DNA from: Candidatus Roseilinea sp.
GTDB lineage: Bacteria; Chloroflexota; Anaerolineae; J036; Brachytrichaceae
Direction: 5' to 3'
Length of the DNA stretch: 64,000 nt
NCBI GenBank assembly: GCA_025055235.1
Contig: JANWYN010000040.1
Location: 1-64,000 of the forward strand
The translations under genes were made by a program, and so were the position numbers. Numbering within the stretch: position 1 is the stretch's first letter; every line of letters begins with the position of its first letter. Shown here piece by piece: positions 7,284 to 14,971 of the stretch. Below the pieces are notes generated by a model, which worked only from the letters and a program-made list of their open reading frames with translations, made no database searches and was not told the origin of the DNA.

Positions 7284-8645
7284 ATGCCGCACACGCTCCT
7301 TGTGAAGCACGCCGACCGGCTGGTGACAATGGACGCCGGCCGGCGCGAAATCCCCGACGGTGGGCTCTACGTCGAGGACAACCGCATCGTCGCAGTCGGG
7401 CCGACCGCCGCGCTGCCGCAAACCGCCGACGAGGTGCTCGACCTGCGCGGGCACATCGTCCTGCCCGGCCTGGTCAACACCCATCACCACATGTACCAAA
7501 GCCTGACGCGCGCCATTCCGGCGGCGCAGGACGCCGAGCTGTTCAGCTGGCTGCGCGCGCTCTACCCAATCTGGGCGCGCCTGACGCCGGAGATGATCCG
7601 CGTCTCGACCCAGACGGCGATGGCCGAGCTGCTGCTCTCGGGCTGCACCACCACCAGCGACCACCTCTACATCTTCCCCAACGGCTGCCGGCTGGACGAC
7701 AGCATCGAAGCCGCGCGCGAAGTCGGCATGCGCTTCCACGCCAGCCGCGGCGCGATGAGCGTGGGCGAGAGCAACGGCGGCCTGCCGCCCGACAGCGTGG
7801 TCGAGGACGAGGCCGCCATCCTGAAAGACACCCAGCGCCTGATCGAGACCTACCACGACCCGGCGCGCTACGCCATGCTGCGTATCGTCGTCGCGCCGTG
7901 CTCGCCCTTCTCGGTCAGCCGCGACCTGATGCGCGAGTCGGCCAAGCTGGCGCGCGCCTACGACGTGTCGCTGCACACGCACCTGGCCGAGAACGACAAC
8001 GACGTGAGCTACAGCCGGGCACGCTTCGGCATGACGCCAGCGGAGTACGCCGACGACCTGGCGTGGACCGGCAGCGACGTCTGGCATGCCCACTGCGTCC
8101 GGCTCGACGACCACGGCATCGCCCTGTTCGGGCGCACGGGCACGGGCGTGGCGCATTGCCCGTGCTCGAACATGCGCCTGGCGTCGGGCATCGCGCCGGT
8201 GCGCAAGATGCGCGCGCACGGCGTGCCGGTCGGCCTGGGCGTGGACGGCTCGGCTTCCAACGATGCGGCGCACATGTTGAACGAAGCGCGCACGGCCATG
8301 CTGCTGCAGCGCGTGGGCTTCGGCCCGGACGCGATGACGGCGCGCGAGGCGCTGGAGATCGCCACGCTGGGCGGCGCGCGCGTGCTCAACCGCGACGACA
8401 TCGGCGCGCTGGCTCCCGGCATGGCCGCCGACTTCGTCGCCTTCGACCTGCGGCAGATCGGCTTCGCCGGCGGCTTGCACGATCCGATCGCCGCCCTGGT
8501 GTTCTGCGCATCTGCAAACGTCGCCTACAGCGTGATCAACGGCCGGGTGATCGTCCGCGAGGGCCAGATCACCACGCTCGACCTGCCGCGCCTGCTGGAG
8601 CGGCACAATGCGCTGGCGCGGATGCTGGTCAACGGGGAGGCGTGA
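7284..8645 (+). CDS. 8-oxoguanine deaminase-like amidohydrolase
   Basis: 453-residue metal-dependent amidohydrolase of the TIM-barrel superfamily. Metal-ligand motifs in order: 'VNTHHHMYQ' (64-72, the HxH), 'SLHTHLAEN', 'WHAHCVRLDD' and 'GLGVDGSASND'. The blocks 'PAAQDAELFSWLRALYP' and 'SCTTTSDHLY'-like 'SGCTTTSDHLYIFPNG' are typical of the 8-oxoguanine deaminase / hydroxydechloroatrazine hydrolase subgroup, which converts 8-oxoguanine to urate. An in-frame start at 7221 exists, but the family N-terminus 'MPHTLLVKHADRLVTMD' begins at 7284. The enzyme would act in purine salvage or clean-up of oxidised purines. Its 3' end overlaps the converging glycosyltransferase gene by 17 bases. Substrate assignment by similarity only. 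Confidence 0.85.
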   Translation: MPHTLLVKHADRLVTMDAGRREIPDGGLYVEDNRIVAVGPTAALPQTADEVLDLRGHIVLPGLVNTHHHMYQSLTRAIPAAQDAELFSWLRALYPIWARLTPEMIRVSTQTAMAELLLSGCTTTSDHLYIFPNGCRLDDSIEAAREVGMRFHASRGAMSVGESNGGLPPDSVVEDEAAILKDTQRLIETYHDPARYAMLRIVVAPCSPFSVSRDLMRESAKLARAYDVSLHTHLAENDNDVSYSRARFGMTPAEYADDLAWTGSDVWHAHCVRLDDHGIALFGRTGTGVAHCPCSNMRLASGIAPVRKMRAHGVPVGLGVDGSASNDAAHMLNEARTAMLLQRVGFGPDAMTAREALEIATLGGARVLNRDDIGALAPGMAADFVAFDLRQIGFAGGLHDPIAALVFCASANVAYSVINGRVIVREGQITTLDLPRLLERHNALARMLVNGEA

Positions 8646-9780
8646 CCGGCCGGCACAGCCGATAGACCTCGCGCGTGCGTTTGGCGATCTCCGGCCAGGC
8701 GTAGTCGCGGACGAAGCGTTCGGTGGCCTCCAGCATGCGCCGGCGCTCGCCTGGGTCGCCGATGATGCGCCGGATTTCATTGGCCAGGTGTTCGGCGTCG
8801 CCGCGACGGAACAGCGCCAGCCCAGCGCAGTAGCCGGCGATCTCGCGGTGCGAGTCCACATCTGACGCCAGCGCCGGCGTCGTCCGGTGCGCCAGGCCGG
8901 TCACGACGGAGTAGGAGAAGTCGGCGTGCGTGTTGGGGTAGATCAACAGGTCGCTCGCCGCGATGTGGCGCGCGACGTCAGCTTCGCTCAGGTAGCCGGT
9001 GATCCGCACGCGCGCGCCCAGCCCCAACTGTTCGATCCGGCGGCGCAGCGCGTCCAGATACCAGCGCTGCGATTCCAGGCGCACCCCACCGGCAATCAAC
9101 AGCACGTAGTCGTCCGGCAGGCGCGCCAGCGCCTCCAGCGCCAGCATGTGCCCCTTCGGCGGCGCGATGTAGCCGAACTGGCAAATGACGTGCGCGTCCT
9201 CCCACCCCCACGCTGCGCGCAACGCCTGCGCTGCTTCGGGCGAGGCGGGTTGCACATCGGGCGCGCCGGCGGGGATGACGTGGATCTTGTCCGGCGATAC
9301 GCCGCGTGCGACCAGATGCGCCTTCAGCCGCGCGCTCAGCACGATCACCTGCTGCGCGCGATCGAAGATGTCCTTGTTCAGGTAGCGGGCATACGGACCC
9401 AGCCAGCGGTTGTAGAGCGACCACTTGGCCTGCGCCGCCGCATGGCGCACGCCACGCCCGGGCACATCAAGCGGGCCGTCGAACGAGACGTGCCGGGTGA
9501 TGACCAGCGGCTTGTGGATGCGGCCGGCGAAGGCGTCGAAGTGGTTGCGCCAGGGCAGCAGGTAGCCGAAGAAGCTGTATTCGTGCTGCACGTGGGCGAT
9601 GTCGCCGGCGTTCATCTGCTCGCCCCAGCGCGCGTAATCGCTGCGCGGGTGCGGTCGCCGGTCGAACGGCACGATCGTCACGCGCACGTCGTCCAGCCGG
9701 TTGAGTGCATCGGTCAGGTGCACGGTGTAGTCGGCGATGCCGCAGCGCACCTGCCATGAGGTGAACATGGTGATGTTCAC
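8629..9780 (-). CDS. GT4-type glycosyltransferase (group 1)
   Basis: 383 residues with the two-Rossmann GT-B layout. The N-terminal domain opens 'NITMFTSWQVRCGIADYT', a start seen in glycosyltransferases of surface polysaccharide clusters. 'VQHEYSFFGY' follows around 80, then an interdomain 'VIPAGAPD', a C-terminal 'CQFGYIAPPKGHMLALEA' and 'ASDLLIYPNTHADFSYSV' (the donor-binding E-x7-E region is replaced by D/N-rich residues). An in-frame ATG at 9906 would add 42 residues, but these are encoded by the palindromic repeat at 9826-9932, so the GTG at 9780 is preferred. It is last in the leftward polysaccharide cluster. It probably transfers a sugar to a lipid-linked oligosaccharide in the cytoplasm; donor unknown. 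Confidence 0.82.
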   Translation of the reverse strand: MNITMFTSWQVRCGIADYTVHLTDALNRLDDVRVTIVPFDRRPHPRSDYARWGEQMNAGDIAHVQHEYSFFGYLLPWRNHFDAFAGRIHKPLVITRHVSFDGPLDVPGRGVRHAAAQAKWSLYNRWLGPYARYLNKDIFDRAQQVIVLSARLKAHLVARGVSPDKIHVIPAGAPDVQPASPEAAQALRAAWGWEDAHVICQFGYIAPPKGHMLALEALARLPDDYVLLIAGGVRLESQRWYLDALRRRIEQLGLGARVRITGYLSEADVARHIAASDLLIYPNTHADFSYSVVTGLAHRTTPALASDVDSHREIAGYCAGLALFRRGDAEHLANEIRRIIGDPGERRRMLEATERFVRDYAWPEIAKRTREVYRLCRPVTPPR

Positions 9781-9825
9781 TTTGCAAGCACTTTCCGAGT
9801 TGGCAAAAAGATCACCCGCAATCTG

Positions 9826-9932
9826 CCCGGCGACTAAAGTCACGGGCGACTTGCGGCGAAAGCCGGTACGCGCGCCGGCTTTACTGTGCGTTGGGCGCAG
9901 ATTCATCCGCCGCGCAAATCGCCCGCCGCTCC
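9826..9932 (+). repeat. Dispersed palindromic repeat, copy 1
   Basis: First of three copies in the window (others 10525-10642 and 63571-63691), all in the same orientation. The core runs from CCCGGCGAC through AGTCACGGGCGACTTGCGG, a central palindrome of AAAGCCGG and CCGGCTTT, then GATTCATCCGCCGCGCAAAT. This copy is the most diverged. It lies just upstream of the group 1 glycosyltransferase and artificially extends its reading frame. Confidence 0.8.
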
Positions 9933-9981
9933 TATTACGCGGGAGTGTTGTGACGACTTCCGCGCGCCGGCCGTGGCTGAA

Positions 9982-10371
9982 TCATGCCAGCGAAACACCC
10001 CTCTCGTTGATCTCCCGGTAGAAAGCGCCGCCGCGAAGGCGCGCTTCGTGTTCTTCTGGAGGTTCAATCAGCAGATCGAACGAGAACAACCTGCCACGCT
10101 TCATCAGCGGCGCCCAACGCATGCGGATCGCTACGGCATCCTCATAAGCGCTCTGGATGATGTCCTTGACGATGAGCAAATCTACGTCGCTGTGTTCGTC
10201 GGGATTGCCATAGGCGTAGGAGCCGAACAAGATCACTTGCCGGGGCGCGAACTCGTCCACGAGCACCTGCAAGTACGGCAACAGGTCGTCGGCGATGCGG
10301 CTGACCGGCCGGGACGGGTCACGCAACGCGGCCAGATTCAACGACTTGCGTTGAGCTTCGAGGACGGTCAT
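9982..10371 (-). CDS. MNT-family nucleotidyltransferase domain protein
   Basis: 129 residues from the ATG 'MTVLEAQRKSLNLA'; an in-frame ATG nine codons upstream is possible. The core motif 'GSYAYGNPDEHSDVDLLIV' carries the G-S and D-x-D signature of minimal nucleotidyltransferases. The C-terminal part has 'FDLLIEPPEEHEARLRGG'. Members act as antitoxins of HepT or HEPN toxins or as stand-alone AMP-transferases. No HepT/HEPN partner is encoded next to it. The gene sits inside a leftward glycosyltransferase operon with which it has no functional link, and it is bracketed by two direct copies of the dispersed palindromic repeat, which suggests it arrived as an insertion. Confidence 0.8.
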   Translation of the reverse strand: MTVLEAQRKSLNLAALRDPSRPVSRIADDLLPYLQVLVDEFAPRQVILFGSYAYGNPDEHSDVDLLIVKDIIQSAYEDAVAIRMRWAPLMKRGRLFSFDLLIEPPEEHEARLRGGAFYREINERGVSLA

Positions 10372-10492
10372 ACGCGGATTATAGCGACCGGCGCGCAAGC
10401 GGGGTATATCGGGTGCTTCGCTAGCGGGGGCGGTAGGGCGCGCTCTGAATGGCCCGCATGAGCTGCCGCAGCGCGCCGTTTGCGGCGCACAT

Positions 10493-10516
10493 GGGCACGG
10501 AACGGCGTCCGTGCCC
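10493..10516. repeat. Short hairpin beside repeat copy 2
   Basis: Nine-base arms GGGCACGGA (10493-10501) and TCCGTGCCC (10508-10516) with a six-base loop, immediately upstream of repeat copy 2. It lies between the nucleotidyltransferase gene and the next glycosyltransferase. No T-tract follows on either strand, so it is not a clear terminator. Confidence 0.5.
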
Positions 10517-10524
10517 TACGAATT

Positions 10525-10642
10525 CCCGGCGACCGAAGTCGCGGGCAATTTGCGGCAAAGCCGGCCGCGCGCCGGCTTTGCCATGCGTTGCGCGCGGATT
10601 CATCCGCTGCACAAATCGCGCACTGCCCCCGTTAGAAAATGC
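10525..10642 (+). repeat. Dispersed palindromic repeat, copy 2
   Basis: Very similar to copy 3 (63571-63691). Shared blocks are GAAGTCGCGGGCAA, TTGC(G/A)GCAAAGCCGGC, GCCGGCTTTGCCATG, GTTGCGCGCGGATTCATCCG and TGCCCCCGTTAGAAA. Its right end overlaps the stop codon and last residues of the neighbouring glycosyltransferase gene (stop at 10632), so the repeat contributes the C-terminal end 'KCIF' of that protein. Confidence 0.85.
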
Positions 10643-11534
10643 ACTTCTCCAGCGCGCGGGCCAGCATGCGCCAATGAAGCGCGGCGCGGTCGTGCCGGCC
10701 GCGCACTGCCGAAGCTAACATCAGGCTCGACTCGCGGCCGGCCAGCATGAGTTGCACGGCGGCTTCGGCGACGCGCCCGTGATGCTTGCGAAAGTAGTAG
10801 CGCAGGCTATCCACGCCAGCGCAATAGCTCGCTTCCGACAGGCTGCGGCTGGTGCGCTTCCACAAGTGCATCACCTTCGCATCCGGCACATAGTAGATGG
10901 CGAAGCCGGCCTCGCCGATGCGCTTGCATAGGTCTATGTCCTCGTAATAGGCGAAGAACGCCGGGTCGAAGCCGCCGGTCGCCTCGTAGGCCTCGCGCCG
11001 GAGCATCAGGGCCGCGCCGGAGATTTCGCCGACGCGCGCGACCCGAGCGTAGTCGCGACCGCGCTCCTCGAACACGTTGCGCCGCGCCAGCCGGTAGAGC
11101 TTCGTCATGTCCACGAATACGCTCCAGACGGTCGGCAACGGACGCCCTGAAGGTTGCAGCGACCCATCCTCGTTCAGTAGCATCGGCCCGCACGCACCGG
11201 CATCGGGGTGCGCATCCATGAACGTCGCCAGCGACCGCAGCGCGCCGGGTTGCACGAACGCGTCGGAGTTGAGCAGGAAGCGATAGCGCCCGCGCGCAGC
11301 GGCCAGGCCGAGGTTGTTGCCGCGGGCGAAGCCGAGGTTCTCACCGGCCTCGATCACGCGCACGCCTGCGAAAGCATCGCGGATCGCCTGCGCCGTGCCG
11401 TCGGTCGAAGCGTTGTCCACGACGATCACTTCGGCATCTAGCCCGCTCGTTGCAGCATCGCTCAGCGCGGCGCGCACGCAGTCGCAGGTCAGCTCGCGCG
11501 TGTTGTGGGTGAGGATGATGACGGACACGTCCAT
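10632..11534 (-). CDS. GT2 glycosyltransferase (rhamnosyltransferase-like)
   Basis: 300 residues with the GT-A fold: 'VSVIILTHNTRELT' at the start, 'VVDNASTDGTAQ' around 37-48, 'GENLGFARGNNLGL' and 'LLNSDAFV' (the D-x-D-like metal site as N-S-D), then 'EISGAALMLRREAYEATG' and 'FFAYYEDIDLCKRIGEAG' near 206. This layout is typical of rhamnosyl- or related transferases in surface polysaccharide clusters. It is separated by nine bases from the upstream GT2 gene, so the two are co-transcribed. The last residues and the stop codon come from the right end of repeat copy 2. Donor and acceptor sugars cannot be read from sequence. Confidence 0.85.
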   Translation of the reverse strand: MDVSVIILTHNTRELTCDCVRAALSDAATSGLDAEVIVVDNASTDGTAQAIRDAFAGVRVIEAGENLGFARGNNLGLAAARGRYRFLLNSDAFVQPGALRSLATFMDAHPDAGACGPMLLNEDGSLQPSGRPLPTVWSVFVDMTKLYRLARRNVFEERGRDYARVARVGEISGAALMLRREAYEATGGFDPAFFAYYEDIDLCKRIGEAGFAIYYVPDAKVMHLWKRTSRSLSEASYCAGVDSLRYYFRKHHGRVAEAAVQLMLAGRESSLMLASAVRGRHDRAALHWRMLARALEKCIF

Positions 11535-11543
11535 CGCACGAGG

Positions 11544-12455
11544 TTAGCCTTTGCCGGCTAGCAGCAGGCGCAGGGCGCGGCGATACGTCGCGCGCTCATG
11601 TGCATCGCGCGCGCGCAACCAGCGCAGGAGCACGCCGGCCGAAGCCACCATGCGCACGCCGAACGACCGCGCCGGCGAGCAGCACTTGTCCATGAACTTG
11701 ACGCTGCCCTCGTACATCATGTAAAGCCGGTCCGGCGCGGCGCTCTGGCTCTCGAGGTGGGTGACGACGGCCTGCGGCACGAAGGCGATCCGCCAGCCGG
11801 CGCGCCGGATTCGCCAGCACCACTCGACATCCTCGCCATACATGACGGGAAAGAGCTCGGCGTCGTAGCCGCCAACGCGCGCATAGACCTCGCGGCGCAC
11901 GATGTAGCACGCGCCGCTCAGCCAGTCCGGCTCGGTCACGTCCGTGTGCGGGTCGCACAGCGCCACGTGCTGCGCCATCCAGCGATTGCCCTTGAAGCGC
12001 CGCCACAGCCCGGTCACCTCCATGAACGCCGGCAGGAGCGCAGGGAAGTCGCGGCATGAGGGCTGCAGCCGGCCGTCGGCATACACCAGCTTCGGACCGG
12101 CCAGGCCGACCTGCGGATGCGCATCCATGAACGCGACGAGCGTTTGCAGCGCGCCGGCGTGGACAACGGTGTCCGAGTTGAGCGGCATCAGATAGCGGCC
12201 GGCAGCCCAGCGCAGCATCTGGTTCTGGTTGGCCGCGAAGCCGAGCGGCGCCGGGTTCTGGATGGCGCAGACAGATGGGAACTCGCGCATCAGCGCGCCG
12301 AACGCGCCGTCGGCGTCGGGCGTGTTGTTGACGACGAACACCTCCAGCCTCAATGCGCCGGCCGTCGCGAAGATTGAGCGCAGGCACGCGCGCGTCAACT
12401 CCGGCGTGTCGTGGTTGACGATGCAGACGCTCAGGTCGGGGCGGGGGTCAGTCAT
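11544..12455 (-). CDS. GT2 glycosyltransferase
   Basis: 303 residues with GT-A motifs: 'LSVCIVNHDTPELT' near the start, 'VFVVNNTPDADG', 'NPAPLGFAANQNQML', 'LMPLNSDTVV', 'WLSGACYIVRREVYARVG' and 'FPVMYGEDVEWCWRIRRAG'. It is a paralogue of the preceding GT2 protein with the same domain order and similar length. The C-terminal 40 residues are basic with 'RASVLLRWLRARDAHERAT'-like helical character, perhaps for membrane association. It lies second among three adjacent GT2 genes transcribed leftward. Cytoplasmic sugar transfer onto a lipid-linked glycan is the expected role. Confidence 0.85.
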   Translation of the reverse strand: MTDPRPDLSVCIVNHDTPELTRACLRSIFATAGALRLEVFVVNNTPDADGAFGALMREFPSVCAIQNPAPLGFAANQNQMLRWAAGRYLMPLNSDTVVHAGALQTLVAFMDAHPQVGLAGPKLVYADGRLQPSCRDFPALLPAFMEVTGLWRRFKGNRWMAQHVALCDPHTDVTEPDWLSGACYIVRREVYARVGGYDAELFPVMYGEDVEWCWRIRRAGWRIAFVPQAVVTHLESQSAAPDRLYMMYEGSVKFMDKCCSPARSFGVRMVASAGVLLRWLRARDAHERATYRRALRLLLAGKG

Positions 12456-12463
12456 GGGAGCGT

Positions 12464-12516
12464 CTAATCATCAATCATCAATCATGAATCATGAATTATT
12501 GATGATTGATGATTAG
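12464..12516. repeat. AT-rich perfect 19-bp inverted repeat (TAATCATCAATCATC type)
   Basis: Arms 12464-12482 and 12498-12516 are perfect reverse complements; each is made of iterated ATCATCA/TGATGAT units, with a 15-base loop. The left half lies between two glycosyltransferase genes. The right half encodes the last ten residues ('NHQSSIIHDS') and stop of the GT2 gene ending at 12482. The AT-rich simple sequence is foreign to the surrounding GC-rich coding DNA. It could fold as an mRNA hairpin, but it lacks a T-run, so a terminator function is uncertain. Confidence 0.8.
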
Positions 12517-13552
12517 CATTTGTCTTCCTTTCGCCCAACAGCGACCGCAGATAGTTGCGATAGTAGAACCGGCTGGCGCGGAAGTTCACCTGCATCAGCT
12601 TGTCGTATGGCCGCGTGAGCTTGAAGGCGAGCAGCGCGGCGGCGTTGATGAGCACGCCCGGCGTGTGCGCGATCGCCCACGCCATCCAGCGATCCCGCCC
12701 ACCCACGAGCAGCGGCGCATAGCGCTCGCGATAGATCTGCGGCGAATAGCCATCCACGGCGCGCGAGAGCAACATGACCACCGGGCTGCGCCACGGTTCT
12801 TTGCGCGTGATGCTGCGCTTGGCCGCGTCGGAGAGGTGCGGGAACGACCAGATCAACTTCGGCCACTGCACCATCCAGATCTCGAAGGCGCGCGCCGTCC
12901 ACGAGGCGTTGCCGTAGCGAATGACGATCCACGGCGCGCTGATGAAGCGCGCATCGCCTGGCAACGGCGCCTGGAAGATCACGCCCACGTGGATGAACGC
13001 AGTGCCGTAGTAGCGCTCGCGTTCGCGCGCCAGCCAGAGATCGCGCCGGATCACCACGCAGCCGATGAACGACATGTATTTGGCGGCGTCCACGAACAGC
13101 CGCTCGTGTTCGTGTGGGCCGTAGGTGCGATCTTCCCCGACCGGCAGCACGCGCGCCTGCTGCAACTCAGACAGGTCGGTCGAGCGCGCCTCGGCGTTCA
13201 CGATGAGCAGGCAGTACCCTTGCGCGATCGCGTCCAGCACAGCCCGGATCGCGCCGGGCTTGAGCAGGTCGTCGTCGGAGAACAGCCAGCAGAACCGCCC
13301 GCGCGCCTCCTGCACGGCGCGGTCGTAGTCCCGGTCGAAGCCGCCGTTCCGCTCCAGCCGCAAGTAGCGCAGGTGCGGCATGCGCTGCTCGTAGGCGCGC
13401 ACCACCTGCTCGGTGTCGTCGGTGGACGCGCCATCCACGACGACGATCTCAACCTCGTCCGTCATTTGGCCGATGAGGCTATCGAGCGTCTGGCCAATGA
13501 ACGCCGCCCGGTTGCGTGTGGCGATGCAGATGGAGAGGATGGGTTCGCTCAT
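12482..13552 (-). CDS. GT2 glycosyltransferase (abequosyltransferase-like)
   Basis: 356 residues starting 'MSEPILSICIATRNRAAF'. GT-A motifs include 'VVDGASTDDTEQVV', 'RNGGFDRDYDRAV' and 'WLFSDDDLLKPGA' (D-D-D metal site). The C-terminal half, with 'SFIGCVVIRRDLW' and 'FIHVGVIFQAPLPGD', resembles transferases of the RfbV/abequosyltransferase type. The ATG overlaps the stop of the upstream methyltransferase (ATGA at 13552-13549), implying coupled translation; a longer frame running further upstream is only read-through inside that gene. The C-terminal tail is supplied by the AT-rich inverted repeat, so the original end of the protein may have been lost. Confidence 0.82.
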   Translation of the reverse strand: MSEPILSICIATRNRAAFIGQTLDSLIGQMTDEVEIVVVDGASTDDTEQVVRAYEQRMPHLRYLRLERNGGFDRDYDRAVQEARGRFCWLFSDDDLLKPGAIRAVLDAIAQGYCLLIVNAEARSTDLSELQQARVLPVGEDRTYGPHEHERLFVDAAKYMSFIGCVVIRRDLWLARERERYYGTAFIHVGVIFQAPLPGDARFISAPWIVIRYGNASWTARAFEIWMVQWPKLIWSFPHLSDAAKRSITRKEPWRSPVVMLLSRAVDGYSPQIYRERYAPLLVGGRDRWMAWAIAHTPGVLINAAALLAFKLTRPYDKLMQVNFRASRFYYRNYLRSLLGERKTNANHQSSIIHDS

Positions 13553-14562
13553 GGCTTCACGAAGACCAGGCCGATCACGCCCTCGCCGGGCAACTGCGCG
13601 ATTGCCTCGAAGCGCCGGAAGTTGCGCCCCATCCAGACCGGCTCGCGCCAGAAGCGCCAATATTCGCCCGACCAGCGCCTCAGCAACTCCGCGCGCAGGA
13701 TGCCGTCGCGCTTTTCGCCGTAGAGCGCGCAATGTGCCGGCCGGCCGGTCACGCTGTAGATGTGCTCGTCCAACATCGGCTCGTCGTAGAGATACTCGAG
13801 GAAGGTGTAGCCCTGCTCATCGCTGCCCAGCAGGCCGTAGTGATCCACGTTCGTATATAGCGCATAGCCGCGCGCGGCGCACGGCACGGTGATGATCATG
13901 CGGCCGCCCGGCTTGAGCAAGGCCCACATCTTGCCGATCGCTTCACGGTCGCGCGGGATGTGTTCGACTACCGAGATGCTGGTGATCAAGTCGAAAGTCT
14001 CGTCGGCGAAGGGCGCGTCCTCGATCAAACAGCCGTGCGCAGCGCAGCGCGCGCTCAGCCCGCACGCGGCGATGTGCTGCTCGATCAACGCCAGGTCGTG
14101 CTTGTCCGGGTTGATCAGGTCGGCGCGCGCGGCGCGACCTTCGCTCATCAGCACGATGGGGAAAGTGAACGGCGACGACACATCGAGGTAGCGCGCGACC
14201 TGCCCCTCCGGCAAATGCCGCCAGGCGAACTCGAACTCAAAATAGCGCGTGAGCACCATCGGCGAGAACAGCATGTGCAGCAGCCAGCGCGCCTCCAGCC
14301 GCGACTCGTTCATCCCGAACAAGGTCTTCAACCCGACTCGGGTGCAAATCGGATGGAACCACAGGCCGGGCGTGCCCAGGCCATGCGCGACCAGCCAAGT
14401 CAGCGGGACGAGTGCGCTGCCGAACAGCCGGTAGGCCAGCCGCACGGCGCGCGGCGGCCGCGGCGCAGCAGGGGGAATGCGTGCATAGACGCGTTCCAAG
14501 GCTGTGGATTGCCCTCCTCGAGTCGCGGCGCGATTGTACACACAGGTAGCCCGCGTGGGCAT
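13549..14562 (-). CDS. SAM-dependent class I methyltransferase
   Basis: About 337 residues. The Rossmann-type methyltransferase core shows 'YLDVSSPFTFPIVLM', 'DLINPDKHDLALIEQHI', 'FADETFDLITSISVVEHI' (motif around the SAM-binding acidic loop) and 'LLKPGGRMIITVPCAARG'. An amphipathic stretch near 'FELFGSALVPLTWLVAHG'-like residues could contact the membrane. It is encoded between the flippase and three glycosyltransferases, so it probably methylates a sugar or capping residue of the surface polysaccharide. The start is uncertain: open reading continues to 14703, but that part is Cys/Arg-rich and overlaps small palindromic repeats. ATGs at 14574 and 14562 are reasonable starts. Confidence 0.75.
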   Translation of the reverse strand: MPTRATCVYNRAATRGGQSTALERVYARIPPAAPRPPRAVRLAYRLFGSALVPLTWLVAHGLGTPGLWFHPICTRVGLKTLFGMNESRLEARWLLHMLFSPMVLTRYFEFEFAWRHLPEGQVARYLDVSSPFTFPIVLMSEGRAARADLINPDKHDLALIEQHIAACGLSARCAAHGCLIEDAPFADETFDLITSISVVEHIPRDREAIGKMWALLKPGGRMIITVPCAARGYALYTNVDHYGLLGSDEQGYTFLEYLYDEPMLDEHIYSVTGRPAHCALYGEKRDGILRAELLRRWSGEYWRFWREPVWMGRNFRRFEAIAQLPGEGVIGLVFVKP

Positions 14563-14971
14563 GAAGAGGCGCATTCGCCAACAGGGGCAGACGCATGCGT
14601 TAGGGCGCTCTGCCATGTGCGGGGCGCAGAATATAGGACGCCACACGCAATATGACACCCGTGGGCGTGGGATGTAGGGCGCTCTACCCCATTCGGGGCA
14701 CAAAAACCCGCCCGGGCGTAAACGCCCGGGCTGAAAGGGATAGGCTACGCGCAGCTCTTGCCCGTTCGCTCAGCGCCGGGATTTATCCCGGCGCGATCGA
14801 GGCGAATAACGCCGCCGGTCAGTCCGTGTTCACCCACCTGGCACAAACCGCGACGCCCCCAACAAAAAAAGCACCCGCATCAAGCCCGCGCCTACCGGGC
14901 CACCCACACCACTCAGTAGCCGTGCCCTTCACGGACGCGGTAGCAGGCCGCACGGGCGTGAAAGGCCTCGG
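14563..14971. other. Intergenic region with nested GC-rich hairpins
   Basis: Roughly 400 bases between the methyltransferase and the flippase. Two very regular palindromes are visible: GCCCGGGCG-TAAA-CGCCCGGGC at 14710-14731, and GCGCCGGGAT-TT-ATCCCGGCGC at 14773-14794. A short motif TAGGGCGCTCT recurs at about 14602 and 14676, and a related one lies near 10431. No credible open frame. The palindromes look like small dispersed repetitive elements rather than terminators, since no T-tract follows. Confidence 0.55.

Noticed and set aside
7119-8861. Long minus-strand open frame of 580 codons opposite the amidohydrolase gene
   Set aside because: Its translation is Arg/Ala/His/Val-rich without motifs, while the plus strand has all the metal-binding motifs of an amidohydrolase. 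It is a GC-rich antisense shadow.
12506-13723. Plus-strand open frame opposite a GT2 glycosyltransferase
   Set aside because: No recognisable motif. The minus strand carries the complete GT-A signature.
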